DNA from: Tubiluchus corallicola
Taxonomy: Eukaryota > Priapulida > Priapulimorpha > Priapulimorphida > Tubiluchidae
Assembly (NCBI GenBank): GCA_030141605.1
Contig: JAQGDQ010000316.1
Coordinates: 72,501-136,500 of the forward strand
Direction of reading: 5' to 3'
DNA length: 64,000 bases
Every line of letters starts with the position of its first letter. The first letter of the stretch is position 1. This document shows positions 23,395-34,693 of this stretch, one piece after another. A model generated the notes under the pieces. That model was given only the letters and a program-made list of their open reading frames with translations, was not told the origin of the DNA and did not search any database. The translations under genes and the position numbers were made by a program.

Positions 23395-23850
23395 AAATTT
23401 TGTAGCACAAGAAAACCCTCCACATTCGTCTTGAAATTTATTACTTCTTACATCTGCCTTTTTGTATGCAGGCTTGCGTCGTCAGTAATGTTGTATAAAA
23501 CTTGTAAATTTAAACTCGCACGACGACCGCTAGTCGTAACAATTTTAATAGTAGGTCGTTTACAACAACCTACAAGTTTACAAGTTTAGATATCATTGAG
23601 TAAAGTTTGAAAAAAGTCAGAGCATTCTTAACACACATGCTACTAGCCAAGTAAAGTTCTAAATTACTGTATCTTGTCAATGAGATTAAAACTACTTTTT
23701 CTGGTTAGTGAGTGGCGCACCCTAAATTGGAACGAACATTTTAAATTACTATTTCTAGTTACATAAGTCTCAACAGCAGATAAGAGAAATGCTAAGTAAT
23801 ATAGATTTGCACGGAAAGTTTTTGGGACATAATTTAACATTGCCTTTTCT
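23395..23850 (+). repeat. Dispersed repeat, copy A
   Basis: Matches 61380-61860 in the same orientation across several blocks: ACTGTATCTTGTCAATGAGA, GTCTTGAAATTT, AGTAAAGTTTGAAAAA against AGTGAAGTTTGAAAAA, TTCTGGTTAGTGAGTGG, and AATATAGATTTGC against AAATAGATTTGC. Blocks are separated by indels. It is of unknown class and could be an old transposon. Confidence 0.7.
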
Positions 23851-25177
23851 TCCCCTGATTTACGTTTGCATGGTGTCATCATATAACAGTATTGCGGTAG
23901 ATTTAAAATGAAAACAAAAATTCCTTTCCACGCGCATCTGATATTTGCATAAAATTGTTTTAAAGTAATAAAATTATTTAAGAAGATTTTCTGAAACCTA
24001 CTCCAGATACCACTTTTCGTGTTCTTTGTGGAGTTTTTTGGATCATCTTTGTGAATCCGTCCAGCTACATCAGTCCAGCAGCTGATAATTCCGTTGCAGT
24101 GACCGGGTTTTACTCGTCGAATTCCCGTCGATTTGTTTTGAAATCGGTGCGTCTTTCGTCTCGACTCTCTCCACTGTATATATACGTGTTTGTTTAATTT
24201 TGCACAAGTGTCAGCGAGGATTAGAGAGAGAGCACCACCCTCCGCGTGGCGGCGCTACGATCACCTTTAGCAATGACAATGGTTACACTGCCTGTCTTGG
24301 CTACAGTGACTAACTGTTACTGTAATCTCATTTATAAATTTACTTCAAACAAGGTAACAGTTTTATTTCCAACTGAAAAATAGTCTAAAATTTCATATCA
24401 CACTAAGGTTCTCAGAGACTTCGGAAAAATGTTGCAAGAGAAACACCCCTTATTGCTTACTTCAAGATGTATACGCCACACGCCCGCACACTGAAGCCTG
24501 AAGCAAACTGTAGAATTAGAAACCTAAATAAACAATTATTAGATGGCACTTCACTAAATAATCGCTTTTTATTGGTCAGATCTTGTTTTTTCTGATGAAT
24601 AGGTGAGTCCGCACACGGAGTAAGATGAGAGAAAATTATGTTTTTTTGATAAAAAATCTGTGTGCAACAAACTTGGTAAAACAGCATTTTTTAAACTCGT
24701 AGACCCGGAGAAATCTTTGCTTGACAAAACGTTTTTGACAGATTTTGCATGTTCTTAAACGATGGACATTAGGCAATATCAAACCCGATCTGTAAATAGA
24801 TAGGTGCCATGCTACGCTCTACTGCTTCTCGTTTTGTCAAAGCCCCTGCAATAGAACGTAGTCAAAACACTTTTGCTGATGCAATACTTCGTGTCAAAAA
24901 TAGCTAAGATCCAGTCCTGCCACATGTTGTCACCGAGTACTGGGTACTTTCTTGCTGTGTGTCTTAATAAAGTGTAAAAATAAAATTTCTTTGTAGAACA
25001 AAAAATTTAAATTAAATAATGAATAATATTAAATCATGATAAATCACAAATGTTATAATTATCACAATTTAAATGTCTTATTTTGTGAACTTTTGTCACG
25101 AATAATTTAGCTACTTTAGTTTCCAAAAATGAGTAGTTGAGTTATAGCAATGAAACAACAACAACAACGACGACGAT
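23851..25177. other. Intergenic, no gene recognised
   Basis: No coding content recognised. A purine-rich patch (GATTAGAGAGAGAGCACC near 24215-24235) and an (ACA/ACG)n triplet stretch just before the 89-bp array are the only low-complexity features. Confidence 0.4.
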
Positions 25178-25774
25178 TACAAGTTTTTGTTTTTGTGTAG
25201 GAATGAAAATTATGATTGCATCAAATGATACGTGCCAGTCCTTTTAGATAGTAGTCTTTTCCAGTTGTACAAGTTTTACTTTTGTATTGGAATGAAAATT
25301 ATGATTGCACCAATTGAAACATGCCAGTCCTTCTAGATAGTAGTCTTTTCCAGTTGTACAATTTTACTTTTGTATTGGAATGAAAATTATGATTGCACCA
25401 ATTGACACGTGCCAGTCCTGCTAGATAGTAGTCTTTTCCAGTTGTACAAGTTTTACTTTTGTATTGGAATGAAAATTATGATTGCACCAATTGACACGTG
25501 CCAGTCCTGCTAGATAGTAGTCTTTTCCAGTTGTACAAGTTTTACTTTTGTATTGGAATGAAAATTATGATTGCACCAATTGACACGTGCCAGTCCTTCT
25601 AGATGTAGTCTTTTCCAGTTGTACAAGTTTTACTTTTATATTGGAATGAAAATTATGATTGCACCATTTGACACGTGCCAGTCCTTCTAGATAGTAGTCT
25701 TTTCCAGTTGTACAGTTTTACTTTTGTATTGGAATGAAAAATATGATTGCACCAATTGAAACGTGCCAGTCCTT
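25178..25774. repeat. 89-bp satellite array 1
   Basis: About 6.7 units with spacing of 88-89 bp (GTAGTCTTTT at 25251, 25340, 25428, 25517). Each unit contains CTAGATAGTAGTC and usually CACGTGCCAGTCC, or a variant of it. The first unit is the most diverged. The array stops abruptly at the truncated reverse transcriptase. Confidence 0.95.
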
Positions 25775-27594
25775 GAAATATTCTGTACACCCTCGAGTCC
25801 AGCCAGGGCAGAACTTATCATATACTGGTACTGTTCGCTTGCAGAATTGACCCCAAACAGAAGTCGTTTGTATCGATATAGTCCTGAGTGTACCACAAAG
25901 GTTGTTATCTCACGCGATTTTTCAGATAATTCAAGTTGGTGATACCCCCATTTTAGGTCTAGTTTGCTAAATACCTTTGAACCATTCATGTTTTGCAGTA
26001 CTTCATCAACTGTCGGAATCGGATGACGTCCTCTGATAATTGCTTCATTTGCACAGCGCATATCAACACATAACCGGATGTCACCTTTGTCCTTTGGTGC
26101 AACTACTACAGGGTTGACCCAAGGGGTTGGACCATCTACCGGTTCAATGATATCTAAATTTAAAAGTTCCTGGATCTTCTCCTCAACTTTGCCCCTTAAA
26201 TTGAAAGTTCTCCTTAACGGTTGTGCAACAGGCGTTACTGTTTCATCAATGTGCAACTCCACCTGCCTGGTTTTGAGCTTGCCAACACCTTGAAACACTT
26301 CTGGAAATTTTGTTTTCAAACTGTTAAGTGTTAATTTTTCACTACTCACGGCAGCAACTTCGGTGCCAATTTTCAGTACTCCCAATTTTGTCGCAGTTTC
26401 CTCACCCAACAATGGAATACCTTCACCATGGATTACAACAAATTCAGCATCTGTCCATTTTTGACCAGTTTTAACTTTACATGTGAATGTGCCTTTAATC
26501 GATAGAGGCTCCTTTGAAGCATAGGTATACAGCTTTTTTCCAGATGAAGCCACACATGATTTGCATTTTATTTTATTTCGCTTTAAGTTTTCCCACGTCT
26601 TTTCATCAATGAGATTGCAAGTAGCACCAGAGTCTACCATTGCCTCCATGTCTACACCACCTGCATTGACAGTTATCATGTTTGTTTTCAGGCGATCTTG
26701 TACTACAAAAACATAGTAACAGTTTTCATCATCCGAATCATTTTTCACTTGATTAACATTAGCATATTTGGTCCCAGTTTTATTCAACTTATTTAATTTA
26801 GTCTTGCATACCTTGGCAAAATGATCTCTGCCAGCACACTTTTTGCATGTTTGACCTTTGGCTGGGCAATTTGGGTCACGTCCGTAATGATCGAGCGATC
26901 CACATCTGTTGCAGGCTCCAGAATTTTTCTTCTTTCCTGGTGAGTTATGTTGTGCAAATTTTCGCGACTTCGCATAATTATGTTTTTTGCTGCGCACTAG
27001 ATTGCAACTGTCTTTTTCAGCGGAATTTGGAGTTCCCACTAATGATCTCATCTGGGATTCAACTTTCTCACATTTATTTGCAATATCTAACACATTAGCA
27101 AGCGTTAAGTCTTGATCAGATTCTAATAACTTACGACGAATGTAATCCGAATTACACTTACACAGCACAGCGTCACGAATCTGATTGTCTGAATCACCGC
27201 CGAATTCGCAATCACGTGCCGCAGTCCGTAGACGAGTAACAAACTGTAGTACAGTCTCTCCTTGTTTCTGGTTTAACTGATGAAAAGTCTGTCGAGCGAA
27301 TGCTGGATTAATTTGCGGTACAAAATATGTGTTTAAAGCATTCACTGCCGCAACATAGTCGTTGGCTTCACCTGTGTTTGGCAATGTGCGAAAGATCTCT
27401 TGAACATCGGTGCCAGCTAAATGCAACAAAAGCGCACGTCTCTGCTGTCGTACAGCTGCAGCAGCGTTTTCTCCAACGATGTGACCTTTGCCGTCCGCAT
27501 ACAGTTCAAATGACGTCAGCCACCTTTGCCAGCGCGTGCCCAAAGTTGCTGGGTCAGACAGGCAATCAAATTTTGGAATAACAGTTTTTTCCAT
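25775..27594 (-). CDS. Gypsy-type gag-protease-RT polyprotein, truncated (copy 1)
   Basis: An intact frame from ATG (27594-27592) runs about 607 residues before entering satellite, where it is closed by a stop at 25687. Order: gag-like region (about 1-205), two CCHC zinc knuckles (about 228-263, CNRCGSLDHYGRDPNC and CKKCAGRDHFAKVC), a retropepsin-like protease with active-site DSGA at about 321-324, then reverse transcriptase from about residue 440 with the LDLKWGYHQ block. It is cut after EGVQNIS, immediately before where the YxDD catalytic motif should be, so RNase H and integrase are missing. Upstream on the same strand lie the sequence TGGCGACGAG (a primer-binding-site-like motif) and a short leader. 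It is non-autonomous as it stands. The lineage resembles animal Ty3/Gypsy elements annotated K02A2.6-like. Confidence 0.85.
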
Positions 27595-27737
27595 TTTAAC
27601 AATAGATGACTAACTTACGGTTTCTGTGGTTTACAGCAGACAGGTCTCGGTTTCTTCATAAACTCGTCGCCACTGTTATATTTGTACTTCTTTAGTTGTT
27701 AATGCATTAGGAGTTGCTTCAACTGCAATGAATTGTA
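27595..27737 (-). mobile_element. Leader of gag-pol copy 1 with LTR-end/PBS-like motif
   Basis: On the minus strand, AAAGAAGTACAAATATAACA is followed by GTGGCGACGAG, then the leader to the gag ATG. The same block ends the LTR-like units at 28.6-29.0 kb, so it probably marks the inner edge of a 5' LTR. The remainder of the LTR is missing or replaced: only about 67 bp separate the satellite from the GTGGCGACGAG motif. Confidence 0.55.
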
Positions 27738-28629
27738 CACTAGATAGTAGTCTTTTCCAGTTGTACAATTTTACTTTTGTATTGGAATGAAAAATATGAT
27801 TGCACCAATTGAAACGTGCCAGTCCTTCTAGATAGTAGTCTGTTCCAGTTGTACAAGTTTTACTTTTGTATTGGATTGAAAATTATGATTGCACCAATTG
27901 AAACGTGCCAGTCCTTCTAGATAGTAGTCTTTTCCAGTTGTACAAGTTTTACTTTTGCATTGGAATGAAAATTATGATTGCACCAATTGAAACGTGCCAG
28001 TCCTTCTAGATAGTAGTCTTTTCCAGTTGTACAAGTTTTACTTTTGCATTGGAATGAAAATTATGATTGCACCATTTGACACGTGCCAGTCCTTCTAGAT
28101 AGTAGTCTTTTCAAGTTGTACAGTTTTACTTTTGTATTGGAATGAAAAATATGATTGCACCAATTGAAACGTGCCAGTCCTGCTAGATAGTAGTCTTTTC
28201 CAGTTGTACAAGTTTTACTTTTGTATTGGAATGAAAATTATGATTGCACCAATTGACACGTGCCAGTCCTTCTAGATAGTAGTCTTTTCCAGTTGTACAA
28301 GTTTTACTTTTATATTGGAATGAAAATTATGATTGCACCATTTGACACGTGCCAGTCCTTCTAGATAGTAGTCTTTTCAAGTTGTACAGTTTTACTTTTG
28401 TATTGGAATGAAAAATATGATTGCACCAATTGAAACGTGCCAGTCCTTCTAGATAGTAGTCTTTTCCAGTTGTACAGTTTTACTTTTGTATTGGAATGAA
28501 AATTATGATTGCACCAATTGAAACATGCCAGTCCTTCTAGGTAGTAGTCTTTTCCAGTTGTACAGTTTTACTTTTGTATTGGAATGAAAAATATGATTGC
28601 ACCAATTGAAACGTGCCAGTCCTTCTAGA
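27738..28629. repeat. 89-bp satellite array 2
   Basis: About ten units. Its first units share private variants (GTCTGTTCCAG, TTGGATTGAAAA) with array 3, which shows they belong to the duplicated segment. It ends in CTAGA at the LTR-like dimer. Confidence 0.95.
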
Positions 28630-28993
28630 TGTCATGTATTGATAATATTGCGTATGAATACCATAGTAGTGCGGATGGTTATAAGTTGTTGTTCGGTTTA
28701 TGGCCGCGAGGCATGATAGATTAAACTTGTTTCTTATTAGATAAAAGAAGCCCATTTCGTGTTTAAAATAATAAAGAAGTACAAATATAACAGTGGCGAC
28801 GAGGATGGGATTGTCATGTATTGATAATATTGCGTATGAATACCATAGTAGTGCGGATGGTTATAAGTTGTTGTTCGGTTTATGGCCGCGAGGCATGATA
28901 GATTAAACTTGTTTCTTATTAGATAAAAGAAGCCCATTTCGTGTTTAAAATAATAAAGAAGTACAAATATAACAGTGGCGACGAGGATGGGAT
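28630..28993 (+). mobile_element. Head-to-tail dimer of a 182-bp LTR-like unit
   Basis: Two apparently identical 182-bp copies (28630-28811 and 28812-28993) begin TGTCATGTATTG and end TATAACAGTGGCGACGAG plus GATGGGAT. An AATAAA lies near each 3' end. The pair is flanked by CTAGA at 28625-28629 and 28994-28998, consistent with a 5-bp target duplication of Gypsy type. The orientation is opposite to the adjacent gag-pol segments. Whether the LTR proper ends at TATAACA with a primer-binding site after it, or extends to GGGAT, is unresolved. Confidence 0.7.
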
Positions 28994-28996
28994 CTA

Positions 28997-30817
28997 GAAA
29001 TATTCTGTACACCCTCGAGTCCAGCCAGGGCAGAACTTATCATATACTGGTACTGTTCGCTTGCAGAATTGACCCCAAACAGAAGTCGTTTGTATCGATA
29101 TAGTCCTGAGTGTACCACAAAGGTTGTTATCTCACGCGATTTTTCAGATAATTCAAGTTGGTGATACCCCCATTTTAGGTCTAGTTTGCTAAATACCTTT
29201 GAACCATTCATGTTTTGCAGTACTTCATCAACTGTCGGAATCGGATGACGTCCTCTGATAATTGCTTCATTTGCACAGCGCATATCAACACATAACCGGA
29301 TGTCACCTTTGTCCTTTGGTGCAACTACTACAGGGTTGACCCAAGGGGTTGGACCATCTACCGGTTCAATGATATCTAAATTTAAAAGTTCCTGGATCTT
29401 CTCCTCAACTTTGCCCCTTAAATTGAAAGTTCTCCTTAACGGTTGTGCAACAGGCGTTACTGTTTCATCAATGTGCAACTCCACCTGCCTGGTTTTGAGC
29501 TTGCCAACACCTTGAAACACTTCTGGAAATTTTGTTTTCAAACTGTTAAGTGTTAATTTTTCACTACTCACGGCAGCAACTTCGGTGCCAATTTTCAGTA
29601 CTCCCAATTTTGTCGCAGTTTCCTCACCCAACAATGGAATACCTTCACCATGGATTACAACAAATTCAGCATCTGTCCATTTTTGACCAGTTTTAACTTT
29701 ACATGTGAATGTGCCTTTAATCGATAGAGGCTCCTTTGAAGCATAGGTATACAGCTTTTTTCCAGATGAAGCCACACATGATTTGCATTTTATTTTATTT
29801 CGCTTTAAGTTTTCCCACGTCTTTTCATCAATGAGATTGCAAGTAGCACCAGAGTCTACCATTGCCTCCATGTCTACACCACCTGCATTGACAGTTATCA
29901 TGTTTGTTTTCAGGCGATCTTGTACTACAAAAACATAGTAACAGTTTTCATCATCCGAATCATTTTTCACTTGATTAACATTAGCATATTTGGTCCCAGT
30001 TTTATTCAACTTATTTAATTTAGTCTTGCATACCTTGGCAAAATGATCTCTGCCAGCACACTTTTTGCATGTTTGACCTTTGGCTGGGCAATTTGGGTCA
30101 CGTCCGTAATGATCGAGCGATCCACATCTGTAGCAGGCTCCAGAATTTTTCTTCTTTCCTGGTGAGTTATGTTGTGCAAATTTTCGCGACTTCGCATAAT
30201 TATGTTTTTTTGCTGCGCACTAGATTGCAACTGTCTTTTTCAGCGGAATTTGGAGTTCCCACTAATGATCTCATCTGGGATTCAACTTTCTCACATTTAT
30301 TTGCAATATCTAACACATTAGCAAGCGTTAAGTCTTGATCAGATTCTAATAACTTACGACGAATGTAATCCGAATTACACTTACACAGCACAGCGTCACG
30401 AATCTGATTGTCTGAATCACCGCCGAATTCGCAATCACGTGCCGCAGTCCGTAGACGAGTAACAAACTGTAGTACAGTCTCTCCTTGTTTCTGGTTTAAC
30501 TGATGAAAAGTCTGTCGAGCGAATGCTGGATTAATTTGCGGTACAAAATATGTGTTTAAAGCATTCACTGCCGCAACATAGTCGTTGGCTTCACCTGTGT
30601 TTGGCAATGTGCGAAAGATCTCTTGAACATCGGTGCCAGCTAAATGCAACAAAAGCGCACGTCTCTGCTGTCGTACAGCTGCAGCAGCGTTTTCTCCAAC
30701 GATGTGACCTTTGCCGTCCGCATATAGTTCAAATGACGTCAGCCACCTTTGCCAGCGCGTGCCCAAAGTTGCTGGGTCAGACAGGCAATCAAATTTTGGA
30801 ATAACAGTTTTTTCCAT
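28997..30817 (-). pseudogene. Gypsy-type gag-protease-RT segment, frameshifted (copy 2)
   Basis: Nearly identical to copy 1 at an offset of 3222-3223 bp. One extra T in a T-run near 30205 shifts the frame after about residue 204, splitting gag from the zinc knuckle-protease-RT part. RT is cut at the same residue as in copy 1. Few substitutions are seen (for example TGTTGCAG against TGTAGCAG near 30130), so the duplication is recent. Confidence 0.88.
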
Positions 30818-30960
30818 TTTAACAATAGATGACTAACTTACGGTTTCTGTGGTTTACAGCAGACAGGTCTCGGTTTCTTCATAAACTCGTCGCCACTGTT
30901 ATATTTGTACTTCTTTAGTTGTTAATGCATTAGGAGTTGCTTCAACTGCAATGAATTGTA
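30818..30960 (-). mobile_element. Leader of gag-pol copy 2 with LTR-end/PBS-like motif
   Basis: Same as the leader of copy 1, apparently without differences. It abuts array 3 at the same junction (TGTACACTAGATAG). Confidence 0.55.
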
Positions 30961-31498
30961 CACTAGATAGTAGTCTTTTCCAGTTGTACAATTTTACTTT
31001 TGTATTGGAATGAAAAATATGATTGCACCAATTGAAACGTGCCAGTCCTTCTAGATAGTAGTCTGTTCCAGTTGTACAAGTTTTACTTTTGTATTGGATT
31101 GAAAATTATGATTGCACCAATTGAAACGTGCCAGTCCTTCTAGATAGTAGTCTTTTCCAGTTGTACAAGTTTTACTTTTGCATTGGAATGAAAATTATGA
31201 TTGCACCAATTGAAACGTGCCAGTCCTTCTAGATAGTAGTCTTTTCCAGTTGTACAAGTTTTACTTTTGCATTGGAATGAAAATTATGATTGCACCAATT
31301 GAAACGTGCCAGTCCTTCTAGATAGTAGTCTTTTCCAGTTGTACAGTTTTATTTTTGTATTGGAATGAAAATTATGATTGCACCAATTGACACGTGCCAG
31401 TCCTTCTAGATAGTAGTCTTTTCCAGTTGTACAGTTTTACTTTTGTATTGGAATGAAAAATATGATTGCACCAATTGACACGTGCCAGTCCTTCTAGC
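30961..31498. repeat. 89-bp satellite array 3
   Basis: About six units. The first four correspond unit by unit to the start of array 2. It ends at CCTTCTAG, where unique sequence starts. Confidence 0.95.
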
Positions 31499-34174
31499 AT
31501 TAATCTACACCAGCAGGCTATGTTGGCTTTAGCTGATCTTTTATTGTAGATTCACTGGTACAGAAAGCATGAACATTACCATTAACTGAGTATGCTAACA
31601 TCCATGATCTCACTTTTACATGACTGAACCAACCGGTTGAGATAAACGATGATGTTCAACCTGCTAGATTACCTATGTGTAAACTCAGCATCAGTCAAGT
31701 ATAAAAATTAAATAAATAAGTTTTTGTTGTTATGTATTCGAAATAGTTCTACTTATAAAATGTTTGCTTTAAGCGTAAGTTCATACAAGATGTAATTTGA
31801 CAAAATCAGGTTAAGAACAGGCAGTTTGACAACTGACATATTTTCTTCCGTAGTTAGAGCAAAACACTTGACACATGCACAACAATAGTGACCCCAATAT
31901 ACAAAAAATGTTGTAGTAATTATGATAATTACAATGTGAAAAGAGTGACATTGTTAAATGTATACAAAGCAGTTATGCATTGGAATAAAATATTGGATTA
32001 GTACAAACATTTGACTGTTCACAAAATTATCCGAGGAAGAGTTGTCATATAAGAATGTAAGATCAATTTTTACAACGTTGTAAACATTTATGTTGACAAG
32101 GAAATTTGTAAGCGGATTTTATCTGGTTTGTTGGTAAAGAGGGCATTAAACTAAGTAATGGCCAACTGTTTCATAAGTAGGTTCACTGATTTTTCCAAAC
32201 ATTTCAACTCTCGTTAGCTAGAATTTACACAAACCTTGTTTTTAACTAAGCAGCTTTCATTACGACATCGATGTTTACTTTTTGCAGCTTGAGCTGCCTT
32301 TTCCTAGTCTTTGCTTAATGTGGACATTTTTCTGATTATATCTTTTTAGTTTTCTAGAAAATCCTGTTTATTTAGTCAACCGGTTAGTTTAGGGCTTGCA
32401 AATAATCTGAATACGAGGTTAGGTTACACTAATCAGATAGGCTCAATTTACTTAAGGTTTTTACTAGGCTTGCTTATGGTTTTTTTTATTCATAACTATC
32501 CTGATTACAGGGCTCAGCCATTTTTTGTTTCTATGGCTTTCTTTCATTTCAACAATGCTTTATTGTGGTTACTTTTAGCACGTATAATCAGTTAGCTGCA
32601 CCCCTCCGAACAGTGGCTACAGATGCTTGGAATTGGCTTTGACATTTAATCTTTCTTTCTGATGAAGTACGTCTTAGATTACTATATAACACAATATAAC
32701 ACACTAAGACAGCATTTATTTTAACATACACTTAAAACAAAACTTTTTCCTTTTACCCGCATGTTTAACATGTTCAATACCGAAATGACAACATGGCTAA
32801 CCATGTGTGACTTGTGAACATTTATAATTATATTATGAATTGTTATGATTACATAAAAAATCGTAGTTATTATTTAGTATATAACACAATATAACACACC
32901 AATTGACGTTAACATTAATTATAAAACATGTTTAACTGAAATCCCGTGAAAAAAAAATGCACGACAAATGTGTTAAAAAACTTTTCTGTACGTTTCTGTA
33001 AACTTTTCTGTAAATTTAAAATTTGATATTTACCGTGTTTATTAGCAGATATTTCTTTTGCAGTGGCATAGCACCAGGACCACACTTGGCAATATTGGAA
33101 GTTACTTGGAAGTAACACATTATACCAAACTAACGAAGTCCGCTATGTAAGTTTTATTTCCTTCATGTGCTACAATATGATGTTTTCAGGAATATCTTTA
33201 TCACATTCTTGTAGTCTTTTTGGTATTACATCTTTAGCAGCTGCGGATACTTTTATGTTTGGCTGTCAGTCATTTGCAATATTTTTCTTGTAATTATGTA
33301 AAACGCTTCTGTTTCTCAAAATGTTTAGCTATTTGATTTTGCGGTAATAATCATACCAGATTCTCAATATTCTGCTCCTCTCACAATAGTCTTTTATCCA
33401 AAATTGCGACCTACTTTTAATTCGCCTAACAAATTAAAAATCGACTATTAATAAAAAAATGAAAAAAGCTTTCAGTAACCGAGGCGTTTGAAGGATAACA
33501 ATGAAGATTAGCACTTATGTGAAATTGGATATTGCAGGAAACTTCAACTGTCCAAGCAAAACACTCTGATAGACTTTGGCCTCAAGTCAGCTCTATTTTT
33601 AAGGAAAAATTCCTGCTAAAAGATGAGACGACCTTAATTTGTCCTTGATTGATCGTTTTTTTCAGGAATAGCAGAAGGGAAAGCACATGACAGCATGGGC
33701 TGCAGCAAGCAGGCTACCAATAAATTAGTGTGTACGATCGCGCAAGTGCACGACTGTCTGAGATACTCGATAGACTAAGTTAGAGTGCCTGAAAATGGCG
33801 TGTTTTATCATTAGTTAGGGATGCTTAAACAAACAGCATGACTGGGTGGTTGGTATCCTCTTGAATAGAACAATGCCTAATTTGTAATCATTTATCTATG
33901 TCTGTTCTCATACAGTAGCAGAAAATCTGTAGGCCTTATAAGACCTATTTAGAGAGGTGTGGTCCTGAAGGAGTTCAATCAAGTTAAGTCTTATCTTCAT
34001 TGAAAACAAGTTGCTTGCTCGCCTTCTACATGATGTAATTTCTTTAAAGCTGTTAACAAAAAGATATATCTTTTTGTTCCCTGATTTGCAGTATCACATT
34101 TAATTGATCATTTGATGACCTCATTGAACTTTGGATTTGTAGTTTGTACAATTTAAAAACATGCCACTTATATA
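31499..34174. other. Intergenic, no gene recognised
   Basis: AT-rich with short frames only. Near 32690 and 32885 the phrase ATATAACACAATATAACACA recurs. A dispersed repeat copy sits at 33903-33985. Confidence 0.4.
33903..33985 (+). repeat. Short dispersed repeat, copy 1
   Basis: Contains CTCATACAGTAGCAGAAAA, CTTATAAGACCTATT and TCCTGAAGGAGTTCAA. An inverted related copy lies at 46025-46115, and a weaker one near 44560-44690. Translated, one frame gives VLKEFN against VLKELNCNP, so it may be a fossil coding transposon. Confidence 0.55.
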
Positions 34175-34187
34175 CAGACAGACAGAC

Positions 34188-34272
<85 letters not shown>

Positions 34273-34393
34273 GTGAGAGAGAGAGTGTGAGAGAGAGAGA
34301 GAGAGAGAGAAGAGAGAGCGAGAGAGAAAGAGCACGAGAGAGAGAGAAAGAGCAAGAGAGAGAGAGAGAGAGATTGGGAGAGAGAGAGAGAGA
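34175..34393. repeat. (GACA)n/(GA)n microsatellite
   Basis: GACA units followed by nearly pure GA and GAGAAAGAGC variants. Interrupted after 34393 by a 219-bp insert. Confidence 0.96.
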
Positions 34394-34612
34394 TTTGCTT
34401 TGATTTACTTCTTTATTTCAAACTTTCGTTCATGTCGTATTAGCACAACATTAAAAATATATACAACAAAAATACAAGTAAATAACACACAAGCGCACAA
34501 AGAAAACAACATTACAAATAATTATTATAATAATAACATTTCGCATTGGCTTCAAACATTATATCAATGAACATCAACAATGTGAAAATGAAGCATACAA
34601 TATCCTTCTCCA
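34394..34612 (-). mobile_element. Probable truncated retroelement tail inside GA tract
   Basis: On the minus strand the insert ends GAAATAAAGAAGTAAATCAA before running straight into CTCTCTC repeat, paralleling the inserts at 13.3 and 21.4 kb. The body sequence is not recognisable. Confidence 0.45.
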
Positions 34613-34641
34613 AGAGAGAAAGAGAAGGAGACAGACAGAGG

Positions 34642-34680
<39 letters not shown>

Positions 34681-34693
34681 AGGGAAAGAAAGA
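34613..34693. repeat. (GA)n microsatellite, right of insert
   Basis: GAGAGAAAGAGAAGGAGACA followed by GA repeats. Confidence 0.95.

Noticed and set aside
24457-24687. Short open frames in 22-25 kb and 32-35 kb
   Set aside because: Typical of AT-rich noncoding DNA. No recognisable domains, splice signals or conservation within the window.
26078-27581. Plus-strand frames opposite gag-pol (26078, 26847, 27327 and their twins in copy 2)
   Set aside because: Antisense shadows of the gag-protease-RT coding sequence.
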